Source of the DNA: Candidatus Amarolinea dominans
Lineage (GTDB): Bacteria > Chloroflexota > Anaerolineae > SSC4 > Amarolineaceae
Assembly (NCBI GenBank): GCA_016719785.1
Contig: JADJYJ010000004.1
Span: forward strand, 248,001-312,000
DNA: 64,000 nucleotides
Direction of reading: 5' to 3'
Part shown: positions 34,541 through 44,244 of the stretch, piece after piece
Position numbering within the stretch: the first letter of the stretch is position 1
Layout of the letters: each line of letters opens with the position of its first letter
The notes under the pieces: generated by a model
Seen by the model: only the letters and a program-made list of their open reading frames with translations
Databases searched by the model: none
What the model was told of the DNA's origin: nothing
Position numbers and translations under genes: made by a program

Positions 34541-35557
34541 GTGTCGGTGACGATCTACGATGTAGCCAGGCAAGCCGATGTTTCGACCGCAACCGTCTCC
34601 AAGGTGCTGTCGAACACGCCCTACGTCAGTGAAAAGACGCGTGCCAAAGTGCTGGCCGTCGTCTCGGACCTCGATTTTGTGCCCAATCTTGCGGCTCGCA
34701 GCCTGAATCAGGTCCGCACCGGGATCATCGGGCTGGCCTTTCCCTATGCGTCCGACTATCTTTTCGAAGACCCCCACCTGATGCTGTTCTTACGCGGGGT
34801 GGAAAACATCGCCACCACGCATGACTACAGCATCCTTCTGATGACTGCGGGCGCGGCTGACGCTGCGGGTGGGTTACGTCGCCTGCTGCACACCCGTTAT
34901 GTGGATGGCGCCATCGTGGTCGGCATGGAGAGCGTGCAGCCCATCACGGCCGAGCTGCGGCACCGCACCTACCCAACCGTGGCCCTGGGCTATCATTCAC
35001 CCCTGGGTGTGTACAACACCATTCATGCGGATGACTACCTGGGCGGCCGTCTCGCGGCTGAACACTTGCTGGCCCTCGGTCATCGTCGTATCGGCCTCAT
35101 CGGCGGCCCGCTGGAGATCACTGCGGTGGGCCGGCGCATCCAGGGGTTTACCGATGCCCTGACCGAGCATGGACTGAGCCTCGCGCCCGACCTGCGCGCC
35201 GCCGGCGACTTTACGCAGGAGAGCGGCTTTGCCGCGGCCGCGTCCATCCTGGCGCAGCCAGCACGACCAACCGCCATCTTTTCGGTCAACGACCGTATGG
35301 CGCTCGGTTTCATGGCCTACGCCCAGGCCTCTGGTTTGACGATTCCCACCGATCTGTCCATCGTTGGTTTCGACGACATTCCGGCCGCGGCCTTCTCGCA
35401 TCCCAGCCTGACCACCGTGTGCCAGCAGTCGCTGGCCATGGGGCGCTTGGCTGGCGAGCGCCTGTTGGACCTGGTGCAACGGACCCAAGAGCGTTTCGAA
35501 CCACTGGTATTGGCCACCACCTTTGTGCCGCGCAACTCGACGCGTGCGCTGGCATAA
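34541..35557 (+). CDS. LacI-family transcriptional regulator 2
   Basis: A 338-residue regulator starting at GTG 34541, with AGGAG seven bases upstream; longer in-frame starts would add a basic, non-conserved leader. The helix-turn-helix reads IYDVARQADVSTATVSKVLS at the very N-terminus, followed by hinge PNLAARSLN and the sugar-sensing domain ending in VGFDDIPAAAFSHPSLTTV. It is upstream of a second carbohydrate ABC operon with a phosphatase and a kinase and presumably represses it until its sugar binds. Confidence 0.92.
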   Translation: MSVTIYDVARQADVSTATVSKVLSNTPYVSEKTRAKVLAVVSDLDFVPNLAARSLNQVRTGIIGLAFPYASDYLFEDPHLMLFLRGVENIATTHDYSILLMTAGAADAAGGLRRLLHTRYVDGAIVVGMESVQPITAELRHRTYPTVALGYHSPLGVYNTIHADDYLGGRLAAEHLLALGHRRIGLIGGPLEITAVGRRIQGFTDALTEHGLSLAPDLRAAGDFTQESGFAAAASILAQPARPTAIFSVNDRMALGFMAYAQASGLTIPTDLSIVGFDDIPAAAFSHPSLTTVCQQSLAMGRLAGERLLDLVQRTQERFEPLVLATTFVPRNSTRALA

Positions 35558-35862
35558 GGCAAGCGCGGCCCGCGGACGTGCCGCTGGCCAGGCTGCATTC
35601 ACCGTTGATATAGACCGCTTGCCCGCTGGACAACGCCCCGTTCGCCCAGGCAAGTTACGATCTTTACCTGACTCTTGACAACGAAAGGAGGCTGACCGGG
35701 AGCAAAAATTACCCACACCAGGCACCATGCCAGGCGAGAAGAGAGAACGATTCGACTGACTCCCCAGATGTCTGCGCCGAAGCGGACACCATCTGTGGTC
35801 TCAGCAATCACCGCTACGTCATGTTTATGTTTGCGTCTGCAAGAAAGAGAGCGTCTACCATC
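35558..35862. other. Intergenic region between regulator 2 and the ABC operon
   Basis: Three hundred bases without a gene. It contains an operator-like ATAGACCGCTTG near 35611 and a strong AAAGGAGG at about 35682 that is not followed by a credible start codon. No clear promoter pair is seen. Confidence 0.4.
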
Positions 35863-37155
35863 ATGAAGAAGTTGCTCGTACTATTAGTCATCGCTGCCAC
35901 CTTATTGACTGCCTGTGGCGGCGCGGCACAGCCCACCACAACGCCCAATCAACCAGCCGCGGAAGTTACGATCCGCTGGCGTACCCGCCCCGACAACCAG
36001 GAAGAGCAGAACGTCTACCAGAAGATCAGCGACGAAATTGACGCCAAGTTGGCGAACGTCAAGCTGGTCTATGACCCGGCCCCGGTTCAGGGTTACATGG
36101 ACAAGCTGACCACGGAACTATCCGCCGGCACCGCCCCGGACATCACCTGGATTCCCGGCGCCAGCACGGCGGACCTGGCCAGCAAGGGTGTTTTGCTCGA
36201 CCTCATGCCCATGGCCAGCAAGGACAGCGCGTTCAAGCTGACCGATTACTACGATGCACCGATGGCCGAACTTCAGCACGATGGCAAACTGTGGGGCCTG
36301 CCGCGCGACATCTCCACGATGGTCATCTACTACAACATGGACCTCTTCAAGGCGAAGGGCTTGCCCGACCCGGCCGAGCAGGCCGCAAAGGGCGAATGGA
36401 ATTGGGACAACTTCCTGAAGGCCGCCCAGACCATCCGCGATGAGAGCGCCGGCACCTACGGTTTCAGCTTCGGCAACTGGTGGGGTCTGTGGGGCTTCTT
36501 CGCCTACAGCGGCGGCGGCAGCCTGTTCAATGCCGATCGCACCGCCTGCGGCCTGGACCAGCCCGGCTCCATCACCGGCCTGCAGTTCATGTCCGACCTG
36601 TTCAACAAGTACAAAGTTGCACCGCCTCCGGGCGCCGAAGGTGGCGTCGGCGAGACCGACTTCCTGGCCGGCAAGGTGGGTATGTTCCCCAACGGCCGTT
36701 GGATGACCCCTGGCATGCGCCAGAACGCCAAGTTCAACTGGGGCGTGGTGGAAATGCCCGAAGGGCCGGGCGGCAAGAAAACCTGGCTCTTCTGGGGCCC
36801 ATACGTTGTCAGCGGCAAGACAGCGAACGCCGATGCGGCCTGGCAGGTCATCAAAGAACTGACCAGCCCCGAAGTGCAGGCGAAGGTTGCGGCGCTCGGC
36901 AGCAACATCCCGTCCAACAAGGCCGCCAGCGCCAAGCAGGCGTTCCTCGATTCCAAGCCGCCGGCAGACAACTCCGCCTTCATCAAGGGCGCGGATTACG
37001 CCGTAGCCGAGATTCCACTGTGGACAGGCAACTGGGGCGACATCGTGGATGCCATCTACCAGCCCAACGTGGACAAGCTGCTGAATGGCAAGGCAACCGC
37101 AGAAGAAATTGCCAAAGAAGCCTGCGCAGCCGCCAACCCTCTGTTCAAGAAGTAA
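35863..37155 (+). CDS. Carbohydrate ABC transporter substrate-binding lipoprotein 2
   Basis: A 430-residue binding protein. The ATG at 35863 gives a classical lipoprotein signal (MKKLLVLLVIAATLLTACGG, lipobox LTAC); an ATG at 35821 would add 14 residues. Family-1 solute-binding features include WIPGASTADLASKGVLLDL, the hinge WGLPRDISTMVIYYNMD, and aromatic residues in WNWDNFLKAAQ. It heads the second transporter operon, followed by a long hairpin and the two permeases. Confidence 0.92.
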   Translation: MKKLLVLLVIAATLLTACGGAAQPTTTPNQPAAEVTIRWRTRPDNQEEQNVYQKISDEIDAKLANVKLVYDPAPVQGYMDKLTTELSAGTAPDITWIPGASTADLASKGVLLDLMPMASKDSAFKLTDYYDAPMAELQHDGKLWGLPRDISTMVIYYNMDLFKAKGLPDPAEQAAKGEWNWDNFLKAAQTIRDESAGTYGFSFGNWWGLWGFFAYSGGGSLFNADRTACGLDQPGSITGLQFMSDLFNKYKVAPPPGAEGGVGETDFLAGKVGMFPNGRWMTPGMRQNAKFNWGVVEMPEGPGGKKTWLFWGPYVVSGKTANADAAWQVIKELTSPEVQAKVAALGSNIPSNKAASAKQAFLDSKPPADNSAFIKGADYAVAEIPLWTGNWGDIVDAIYQPNVDKLLNGKATAEEIAKEACAAANPLFKK

Positions 37156-37167
37156 CCCGACCGACCC

Positions 37168-37230
37168 GACTTCGGGAGTCCCACCCCCGCGGCGCCCCCC
37201 CCCGCCCTGCGCCGCCGGACTCCCGAAGTC
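37168..37230 (+). terminator. Long hairpin between binding protein 2 and permeases
   Basis: GACTTCGGGAGTCC (37168-37181) and GGACTCCCGAAGTC (37217-37230) are perfect complements enclosing a G+C-rich inner stem. No T tract follows, so it may act as an mRNA stabiliser or partial terminator, parallel to the hairpin in the first ABC operon. Confidence 0.55.
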
Positions 37231-37231
37231 C

Positions 37232-37280
37232 CCCTGATCCCTGATCCCTGATCTCTGATCTCTGATCTCCGATCCCTGAT
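37232..37280. repeat. Heptamer array, seven CCCTGAT/CTCTGAT units
   Basis: Seven head-to-tail 7-bp units directly after the hairpin and before the ribosome site of the next permease. This is another sequence family of the heptamer arrays. Confidence 0.9.
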
Positions 37281-37304
37281 CTCTCTCATCCAGGAGGCAA
37301 GTCC

Positions 37305-38339
37305 ATGACAGCTTCGGCCACGGTTCCAACGTCCACGGCGGCATCTCGGCAGCGGCGCGAGGCCCTGGAAGGGTTTCTCTTTCTGCTGCCCAACATCCTG
37401 GGATTCCTGATCTTCTTTGCCGGCCCCCTGGTGTTATCCTTGTATTACAGCCTGACAAACTGGGATCTGTTCACAACGCCCAAATTCATCTGGCTTGACA
37501 ACTTCGTGCAGGCGCTTGGCTTCCAGCTCAAGCCAGAGGCCTATCAGGTCGCGCTGGAACAGGGAGCAGGCTTCCTCGGCGCCCTGGGTAAACTGATCGT
37601 CGCGAATGACCCCATCTTCTGGGTCGCGCTGCGCAACACGTTTGTCTACGCCGGCGGGGTGTTGATCCTATCCGTGCTACCCGCCTTCTTTCTGGCCTAT
37701 CTGCTCAACTCCAAACTGCGCGGCATGACCTTCTTCCGGGGACTTTACTACCTGCCGGTGGTGGCATCCGTCGTTGGCATCTCACTGGTCTATCTGTGGG
37801 TGTTCGATCGCCAAAGCGGCGCCATCAACTTTGTCTTGGGCGCCATCACCACCCTGATCAATCGGCTCGTGGGCGCCAACCTGGCAAAGCCGCTGATCGG
37901 TTGGCTGAATGACCCTGACTGGGCGCTCTTCTCACTGATTCTGATGAGCGCCTGGCGCACGGTGGGCTACGACATGGTGATCTTCCTGGCTGCGCTGCAG
38001 GGGGTGCCCCACAGCCTGACCGAAGCCGCCCTGGTAGATGGCGCCACCCGCGGCGTCATCTTGCGCAAGATCATCATTCCGCTCATCACCCCCACCATCT
38101 TTTTCATTCTCGTCACCAATCTCATCGAAGTGCTGCAGATCTTTGCCGAGCCGTACATCATGACGCGCGGCGGTCCGGCCAACTCAACCCTGACCATCGT
38201 CATGTACCTGTACCAGAAAGGGTTCCAGCGCTTCCAGATGGGCTACGGCAGCGCCCTGGCCTGGCTGTCGTTCGCCATCATCTTTATCATCACCAGCATT
38301 CAGTTCCGCATGTCACAACGCTGGGTTGTCGAAGACTAG
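37305..38339 (+). CDS. Sugar ABC transporter permease 3 (MalF-like)
   Basis: A 344-residue permease with CAGGAGG eleven bases before the ATG. Spans begin at FLLPNILGFLIFFAGPLVL; a hydrophilic outside loop of about 60 residues precedes the core. The EAA loop reads SLTEAALVDGATRGVIL. It pairs with the next permease. Confidence 0.93.
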   Translation: MTASATVPTSTAASRQRREALEGFLFLLPNILGFLIFFAGPLVLSLYYSLTNWDLFTTPKFIWLDNFVQALGFQLKPEAYQVALEQGAGFLGALGKLIVANDPIFWVALRNTFVYAGGVLILSVLPAFFLAYLLNSKLRGMTFFRGLYYLPVVASVVGISLVYLWVFDRQSGAINFVLGAITTLINRLVGANLAKPLIGWLNDPDWALFSLILMSAWRTVGYDMVIFLAALQGVPHSLTEAALVDGATRGVILRKIIIPLITPTIFFILVTNLIEVLQIFAEPYIMTRGGPANSTLTIVMYLYQKGFQRFQMGYGSALAWLSFAIIFIITSIQFRMSQRWVVED

Positions 38340-38354
38340 AAGGGAGACCCATCT

Positions 38355-39191
38355 ATGCTTGGTCGCAATCAAAACATGTCGCTGGTGCAGCGTTTCCTGC
38401 TCTACGCCTTCCTGGCGATCGTCGGCGCGGTGATGGCCTACCCCTTCTTTTTCATGGTCACCACCTCGCTCAAGGACAACCAGTCCGCCTTCGCCAACAT
38501 CCTGGCCCCGTTTGGCCCTTCCCTCGAATGGGCCAACTACCGGGCCGTCTTGAGCACCATCAACATGGGGCGCTACATGCTCAACACGGCCTTTATCACC
38601 ATCTGCGTGGTCATCGGCCAGATTTTCACCTCGGTCATGGGCGGCTATGCCTTTGCCCGCATCAAATTTCCCGGCCGCGAGGCGCTCTTCCGCGCCTACC
38701 TCGGCACGATCATGATCCCGTTCATGGTCATCCTGATCCCCACCTACAAGCTCATGCTGCTTTTCAATTGGGTTGACCGCTATGAGTCACTCATCATTCC
38801 GTGGCTCTTTACGGCCTACGGCACTTTCCTGATGCGTCAGTTCTTCCGCAACATTCCCAATGAGTTGGAAGAGGCCGCGGTGATTGATGGCGCCAACCGA
38901 TTTACGATCCTGTGGCGTATCTTCGTGCCGCTCTCACTGCCCGCCATCGCCACCCTGGCCACCATCAGCTTCCTGTACGCGTGGAACAGCTTCATCTGGC
39001 CGCTGGTGGTCATCCACAACAAGGAGATGTACGTCGTCACCCAGGGTCTGGCCGACCTGCAGGGTGGCTACCACGCCAACGTGCCCTACATCATGGCCGG
39101 CGCCACGCTCGCCATCTTGCCCACGGTGCTTGTCTACATTTTAGCCCAGCGCTACTTTGTCGAAGGCATCGCCACCACCGGTCTCAAATAG
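38355..39191 (+). CDS. Sugar ABC transporter permease 4 (MalG-like)
   Basis: A 278-residue permease of typical length, with AAGGGAG upstream of the ATG. Spans start at FLLYAFLAIVGAVMAYPFFFMV; the EAA loop reads ELEEAAVIDGANRFTIL. It has no large loop insertion, unlike the MalG-like protein of the first operon. No ATPase gene is nearby. Confidence 0.93.
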   Translation: MLGRNQNMSLVQRFLLYAFLAIVGAVMAYPFFFMVTTSLKDNQSAFANILAPFGPSLEWANYRAVLSTINMGRYMLNTAFITICVVIGQIFTSVMGGYAFARIKFPGREALFRAYLGTIMIPFMVILIPTYKLMLLFNWVDRYESLIIPWLFTAYGTFLMRQFFRNIPNELEEAAVIDGANRFTILWRIFVPLSLPAIATLATISFLYAWNSFIWPLVVIHNKEMYVVTQGLADLQGGYHANVPYIMAGATLAILPTVLVYILAQRYFVEGIATTGLK

Positions 39192-39295
39192 CAGCCGACC
39201 AGGCTGCCGGCTTGCCTTGCGCAGCCGCTGGCCTGGCCGCCTTTTCTGTGCATGGCAATGGCGCCCGCTCTGCGCGCCGCCCGGAAGTTGACACG

Positions 39296-40099
39296 ATGAC
39301 AAACTACCCTACCCCAACGCAGTTGTATGACGCGTACATCTTCGACCTGGATGGCACCGTCTATCTGGGCGATGCGCTCTTGCCCAGCGCCGGCGAAACC
39401 ATCACCCGTCTGCGCGGCCTGGGCAAGCGCACCATCTTCCTGTCCAATAACCCCACCCACTCCCAGCAGGACTACGCCGCCCGCCTGGCGCGCCTGGGCC
39501 TGCCCACCCCCCTGTCAGACATCATCAACTCCTCGATGGTCATGGTGGATTTCCTGCAACAGCATTTGCCCGGCGCCCGCCTCTTTGTGCTGGGCGAAGC
39601 GCCGCTCTGCCATGACCTGGAAGCGGCCGGTTTCGAGCTGGTAGATGACCCATCCCGCACCGATGCCGTCATCGCCAGCTTCGACCGCACCCTCGTCTAC
39701 CGCAAGCTACAGGTCGCCTTCGACGCCATCCGCGCCGGCGCGCGCTTCTTCGCCACCAACGCCGACCGCTACTGCCCGGTGCCCGGCGGCGGTCAGCCCG
39801 ACGCGGCCGCGATCATCGCCGCCATCGAAGCCTGCACCAACACCCGTGTCGAGGTAGTCGTGGGCAAACCGTCTCAGCACATGGCCGCTGCGGCTCTGCG
39901 CGTCTTGACGCTGCCGCCCGATCGGTGTATCATGACCGGCGACCGCCTGGAAACCGACGTAAAAATGGGGCTTGATGCCGGTATGGCAGCCGCGTTGACC
40001 TTGACCGGCGCCACCTCCGCTGCCATGCTGGACGCCTCGCCCCTGCGCCCCACCTTCGTCCTGCACCAGTTGGCCGATCTTCTGCCGGGCGCGATCTGA
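39296..40099 (+). CDS. HAD-superfamily IIA phosphatase (NagD-like)
   Basis: A 267-residue sugar-phosphate or p-nitrophenyl phosphatase-type protein. HAD motifs: IFDLDGT (Asp17 nucleophile, Asp19), FLSNN (motif II), VVGKPS (Lys, motif III) and MTGDRLETDV (motif IV). The subclass IIA cap lies between motifs II and III. The operon with a sugar transporter and an FGGY kinase suggests it acts on a phosphorylated intermediate of the imported sugar or polyol. Confidence 0.9.
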   Translation: MTNYPTPTQLYDAYIFDLDGTVYLGDALLPSAGETITRLRGLGKRTIFLSNNPTHSQQDYAARLARLGLPTPLSDIINSSMVMVDFLQQHLPGARLFVLGEAPLCHDLEAAGFELVDDPSRTDAVIASFDRTLVYRKLQVAFDAIRAGARFFATNADRYCPVPGGGQPDAAAIIAAIEACTNTRVEVVVGKPSQHMAAAALRVLTLPPDRCIMTGDRLETDVKMGLDAGMAAALTLTGATSAAMLDASPLRPTFVLHQLADLLPGAI

Positions 40100-40104
40100 A
40101 ACCT

Positions 40105-41631
40105 ATGCCAACCAAACCTTTTTTGCTCGGACTCGACCAGGGCACCAGTGGCAGTCGTGCCCTGATCCTGGATGACCAGGGGCAGGTGCATGGCTACGGC
40201 TACCAGCCCCTGCCGCGCATCTATCCGCAGGCCGGCTGGGTCGAACAAGACCCGCTGGCCGTCGCCGCAACGTTGGCTGCCGCCATCACCGAGGCCATTG
40301 GGCGCGCCGGCTGTCATCCGGCCGAGATCGCCGCCTGCGGCATCGCCTGCCAACGCAACACCGATTTTGCCTGGCACGCGGCCAGCGGCCAGGCTCTGGC
40401 CCCCGCCATCACCTGGCAAGATTTGCGCACCTTGCCCCTGCTCGATGAACTGCGGTCGTGGGAACTGTTTCCGCAGAGCCGCCGCCGCTTGGGCTATTCC
40501 CCCGGCCCTTACAGCTCGGCGCTGCACCTCGCCTGGCGTCTGCGCTCCGACCAAACCCTGATTGACGCGGCCGCAGCCGGAAACCTCCGCCTGGGTCTGT
40601 CTGCCGCCTGGTTGCTGGTGGCCCTGGGGCAGCCGGCGCAGCACGCCATGGACTTTTCCCTGGTACAGGCCATGGGGCTTTACGATTTCCGCGCGCGCCA
40701 GTATTGGCAAGCCTGGCTGGAGCGCCTGGGGGTGCCCGAGGACCCGCTGCCGGCGGCCATGCCCACCGTGCATGAGTTCGGCAACCTGCGCGTCCATGCG
40801 CCCGACGGCGCGAGCGCGGCCGTACCGGTTCTGGCGATGATCGGCGATCAGCAGGCAGCTCTGTTTGGCTATGACTGCCGCCGCCCCGGTGATGCCGAAT
40901 GTACGCACGGCACCGCCTCCTTCGTGGACGTCTGCCTGGGCAACCATGCCCCTGACCAGGAGAAAATCAACGTCTACGTGGCGTGGGCGTTGGCTAACGG
41001 CGTTGACCCTGACCCGGCCTTCACCTACTGCCTGGAAGCCGACACGGCCGTCACCGGCGCGGCCATCCGTTGGATGCGCGAGAACGCGCGGCTGTTCGAT
41101 CGTGACGATGAAGTCGGCCCGCTGGCCGCCTCTGTGCCCGACGCCGGCGGCGTCGTCTTCGTCCCCGCCTTCACCGGCCTCAACGTGCCGTACAACGATC
41201 ACCGCGCGCGTGGCACCATCCTGGGTCTGACGTTGGGCAGCACGCGCGCCCACATCGTGCGCGCCTTCCTCGAAGCCCTGGGTTACCAGGTGCGCGCGAT
41301 CCTGGAGACGATCCAGACCGAAACCGGCCTGCATGTGGACCGGTTGCACCTGGGGGGCGGCGTTTCGGCCAGCGATGAAGCCTGCCAGATTCAGGCCGAC
41401 CTCATCGGCATCCCCACCATCCGCCCACACTTCACCGAGACCACCGCGCGCGCGGCCGCCATGCTGGCGGGGATGGGCAGCGGCGCCTGGAAATCGCCCG
41501 ATCATCTGCCGCCCCTGCCGGAGGGGGCTACGCGCTTCGAGCCGCGACTGACCGACGATCAACGCGAGACCGGCTTCGCGCGCTGGCAGCGCGCCATCAG
41601 CCGCGCCCGCGCGTGGGACGTGGAGGACTAG
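40105..41631 (+). CDS. FGGY-family carbohydrate kinase (glycerol kinase-like)
   Basis: A 508-residue ATP-dependent sugar/polyol kinase. The N-terminal phosphate-1 motif is GLDQGTSGSRALI; the substrate region ITWQDLRT resembles glycerol kinase (WQDxRT). Domain II contains GDQQAALFG and LHLGGGVSASDE. It starts five bases after the phosphatase stop, so the two are coupled. It probably phosphorylates the sugar or polyol imported by the upstream transporter; specificity is not fixed. Confidence 0.9.
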   Translation: MPTKPFLLGLDQGTSGSRALILDDQGQVHGYGYQPLPRIYPQAGWVEQDPLAVAATLAAAITEAIGRAGCHPAEIAACGIACQRNTDFAWHAASGQALAPAITWQDLRTLPLLDELRSWELFPQSRRRLGYSPGPYSSALHLAWRLRSDQTLIDAAAAGNLRLGLSAAWLLVALGQPAQHAMDFSLVQAMGLYDFRARQYWQAWLERLGVPEDPLPAAMPTVHEFGNLRVHAPDGASAAVPVLAMIGDQQAALFGYDCRRPGDAECTHGTASFVDVCLGNHAPDQEKINVYVAWALANGVDPDPAFTYCLEADTAVTGAAIRWMRENARLFDRDDEVGPLAASVPDAGGVVFVPAFTGLNVPYNDHRARGTILGLTLGSTRAHIVRAFLEALGYQVRAILETIQTETGLHVDRLHLGGGVSASDEACQIQADLIGIPTIRPHFTETTARAAAMLAGMGSGAWKSPDHLPPLPEGATRFEPRLTDDQRETGFARWQRAISRARAWDVED

Positions 41632-41640
41632 GCAACATTC

Positions 41641-43248
41641 ATGAGCGAGTGGCCGTGGCTTCTGGAGCTTGACCCGCCGCCCGATCCAGTGGCGGTATTT
41701 CAACACCTGGCGCATGACCCCTTTGCCTTGTTTCTTGACAGCGCCCTTCTAACGCCGGCCTTTGCGCAGCAAAGCGCGCGCCCACCGGCCGCCCATGACC
41801 AGGCTCCCATCGCTCCCCTGGGACGTTACTCATTCATCACCGCGTACCCGTTCGCCACCCTGGTCAGCCACGGCGAGCGCACCGGGTTCACACAGACCGA
41901 CAGCGGCCTGACCACCGTCAGTACCGAGGACCCGTTCACCCTGCTGCAAGAGACTTGGCGCCGGTTTGCGCAGCCAACCCACAGCGGCCTGCCGCCATTC
42001 CAGGGCGGCGTGGCCGGCTACTGGGGCTACGAGCTGGCGCATCGCCTGGAAAAGAGTCCGTTTGCCGGGGTTCGCGCGGAGACTCGCCCCGCCGCTGAAC
42101 GATCGCGAGGAATCGCCCCTGCACCTTCTTCCCTTCCTGACATGGCGCTGGGCTTTTACGACTGGGTGCTGGCCTGGGATCATCTGCCCGCCGGCGTTTT
42201 CGCAAAAAACCATCGCGCGGGCGGCCGCTGCTGGCTGATCTGCCGCGGCTGGCCGGCTGGCGAGGCGTCTGCCCGCCGGTCGCACGCGCAGCGCCGCGCC
42301 GAACAGATCTTGGCCCTCATCGCCCAGCCAGCCCCGCCCCTGCCGCCCTGGGTGGTTTCGCGGGAATTGCCGGCCGCAGATTCGCATCAGCAGACGCCCC
42401 GCTTCCCTGTGCCCGGCCATCCCGGTGTCACCTCCACGTTTCGCCGACCCAGCTACCTGCAGGCCGTGCAACGCGTGCTGGCTCACATCAGCGCCGGCGA
42501 TGTCTACCAGGTCAACCTGACGCAGCGCCTGCACCTGCCCCTGACCGCGCATCCGTGGGTGTACTACCAACGCCTGCGCCAGATCAACCCGGCGCCCTTC
42601 GCCGCGTACTTCGCCCTGCCGCACGCGGGCGGCGCCATCCTCAGCGCCTCGCCGGAGCGCTTCCTGCGCGTGCAGGAGGGTCAGGTTGAAACGCGGCCCA
42701 TCAAAGGGACGCGGCCGCGCGGGCGCACGGCCGCCTCGGATGCCGCGCTGCGGGCTGAGTTGATCGCCAGCGCCAAGGACCAGGCCGAAAACGTCATGAT
42801 CGTTGACCTCCTGCGTCACGATCTTTCCAAAGTGTGCCGGCCCTTCAGTGTGCAGGTGTCCAAACTGTTCGCGATCGAGTCGTACGCCACCGTGCATCAC
42901 CTGGTTTCCACCGTGATCGGTCGCCTGCGCCCTGGTCTGGATGCGGTAGACCTGCTGCGCGCCTGTTTTCCCGGCGGCTCGATCACCGGCGCGCCCAAGG
43001 TACGGGCCATGCAGATCATCGCCGCACTGGAGCCAACCGACCGCGGCGTCTACTGCGGCGCGCTGGGCTACCTCGGCTTCGACGGCGCGTTCGATAGCAG
43101 CATCGCCATCCGCACCGCGGTGGCCAGCGCGCATGAACTCAGCTTTGGCGTCGGCGGCGGCATCGTGGCCGACAGCGACCCGCGAGCCGAGTATGCCGAA
43201 ACCTTGCACAAGGCAGCCGGGCTGCTGGCCGGCCTGACTTTGCCCTAG
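41641..43248 (+). CDS. pabB: Aminodeoxychorismate synthase component I
   Basis: Converts chorismate with ammonia to 4-amino-4-deoxychorismate for folate synthesis. The C-terminal chorismate-binding half carries PIKGTRPRGRT, AENVMIVDLLRHDL, YATVHHLVSTV and FPGGSITGAPK; PIKGT fits PabB rather than TrpE. The N-terminal ~200 residues include RYSFITAYPF and GGVAGYWGYEL. The product is 535 residues, on the long side, with an Ala/Pro-rich linker around residues 200-270. It is followed by pabC at 11 bases; the glutaminase PabA is not in the window. Confidence 0.92.
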   Translation: MSEWPWLLELDPPPDPVAVFQHLAHDPFALFLDSALLTPAFAQQSARPPAAHDQAPIAPLGRYSFITAYPFATLVSHGERTGFTQTDSGLTTVSTEDPFTLLQETWRRFAQPTHSGLPPFQGGVAGYWGYELAHRLEKSPFAGVRAETRPAAERSRGIAPAPSSLPDMALGFYDWVLAWDHLPAGVFAKNHRAGGRCWLICRGWPAGEASARRSHAQRRAEQILALIAQPAPPLPPWVVSRELPAADSHQQTPRFPVPGHPGVTSTFRRPSYLQAVQRVLAHISAGDVYQVNLTQRLHLPLTAHPWVYYQRLRQINPAPFAAYFALPHAGGAILSASPERFLRVQEGQVETRPIKGTRPRGRTAASDAALRAELIASAKDQAENVMIVDLLRHDLSKVCRPFSVQVSKLFAIESYATVHHLVSTVIGRLRPGLDAVDLLRACFPGGSITGAPKVRAMQIIAALEPTDRGVYCGALGYLGFDGAFDSSIAIRTAVASAHELSFGVGGGIVADSDPRAEYAETLHKAAGLLAGLTLP

Positions 43249-43259
43249 GAGGCTCAAGG

Positions 43260-44111
43260 ATGTCTCTTGTTTATGTCAACGGGCAAATGCAACCCGCGCA
43301 GAGCGCCCAGGTATCGGCGCGTGATCGGGGTTTCCTGCTCGGCGACGGCCTCTTCGAAACGCTGGCCGCGTATCGCGGCCGCATCCTGGGCCTGGATCAA
43401 CACCTGACCCGGCTGCAGCATGGGGCCAACGTCCTGGGCTTCGACCCACCGCCCGCCGCGGAACTGGCCGCCGCCGCGCGGCACACCCTGGCGGCCAACG
43501 GCCTGCAGGCCCAGGACGCGATGCTGCGCCTGACTGTCTCGCGTGGCGCTGGCCCGCGCGGCTTGTTACCTCCAGCGCAGCCCACACCCACGGTGGTCAT
43601 CACCGCCGCACCCTGGGCCGCGGCAGCCCCCGCCGCGCAGACCGCGATCAGCGTCCCCTTTCGTTGGGACGCGGCTTCCCCGCTGGCCGGGCTGAAAACC
43701 CTCAACTACCTGCCGCAGATTTTGGGACGCCAGGCCGCTCACGCCGCCGGGGCTACGGAAGGCATCTTCCTCAACCATGCCGGTCACCTGGTGGAAGGCT
43801 GCGCCAGCAACCTCTTCTGGGTCAGCGACGGCGCTCTCTTCACCCCGGCGTTGGCCTGTGGGCCGCTGCCCGGCGTGACGCGTGCGTTCGTCCTGGCCCT
43901 GGCCGCCGGCCTGCAACTACCGGTGGTCGAAGGCGCGTTTCCCCGCGCACAGCTTCTGCAGGCCGCAGAAGCCTTCCTGACCAACTCCCTGATCGAACTG
44001 GCGCCGCTCACCTGGTACGATGGTCAGCCCATCGGCCGCGGGGAGCCTGGCCCGCTCACCCGCCGTTTGCAGGCCGCCTTTCGGACGATGATCACATCTG
44101 GTCTCCCATAA
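43260..44111 (+). CDS. pabC: Aminodeoxychorismate lyase (class IV aminotransferase fold)
   Basis: Removes pyruvate from aminodeoxychorismate to give p-aminobenzoate. The 283-residue PLP protein has FLLGDGLFETLAAYRG near the start, the PLP lysine in GLKTLNYLPQIL, and the cofactor-phosphate region GHLVEGCASNLFWV and TPALACGPLPGVTR. AGGAGG lies nine bases before the ATG. Placed after pabB, the lyase is more likely than branched-chain or D-amino acid aminotransferase, which share the fold. Confidence 0.88.
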   Translation: MSLVYVNGQMQPAQSAQVSARDRGFLLGDGLFETLAAYRGRILGLDQHLTRLQHGANVLGFDPPPAAELAAAARHTLAANGLQAQDAMLRLTVSRGAGPRGLLPPAQPTPTVVITAAPWAAAAPAAQTAISVPFRWDAASPLAGLKTLNYLPQILGRQAAHAAGATEGIFLNHAGHLVEGCASNLFWVSDGALFTPALACGPLPGVTRAFVLALAAGLQLPVVEGAFPRAQLLQAAEAFLTNSLIELAPLTWYDGQPIGRGEPGPLTRRLQAAFRTMITSGLP

Positions 44112-44164
44112 ATGGTGAGTCGCAGCAACCGGCCCGGCAATCCGCGCCCAGATACGATCGAATG

Positions 44165-44193
44165 TTGTCTAGCCGGACGCTTTCGATTACAAT
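44165..44193 (+). promoter_or_regulatory. Predicted promoter of the TPR membrane protein gene
   Basis: TTGTCT (44165-44170), 17-base spacer, TACAAT (44188-44193), some 50 bases before the start at 44245. Confidence 0.5.
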
Positions 44194-44244
44194 GGGCCGC
44201 ACGTATTCCATTCTATTTCATCTCTACTTCATCAGGACATCATC

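Noticed and set aside
35675..35700. Start of a small gene after AAAGGAGG
   Set aside because: No start codon with a sensible frame follows the ribosome-site-like sequence.
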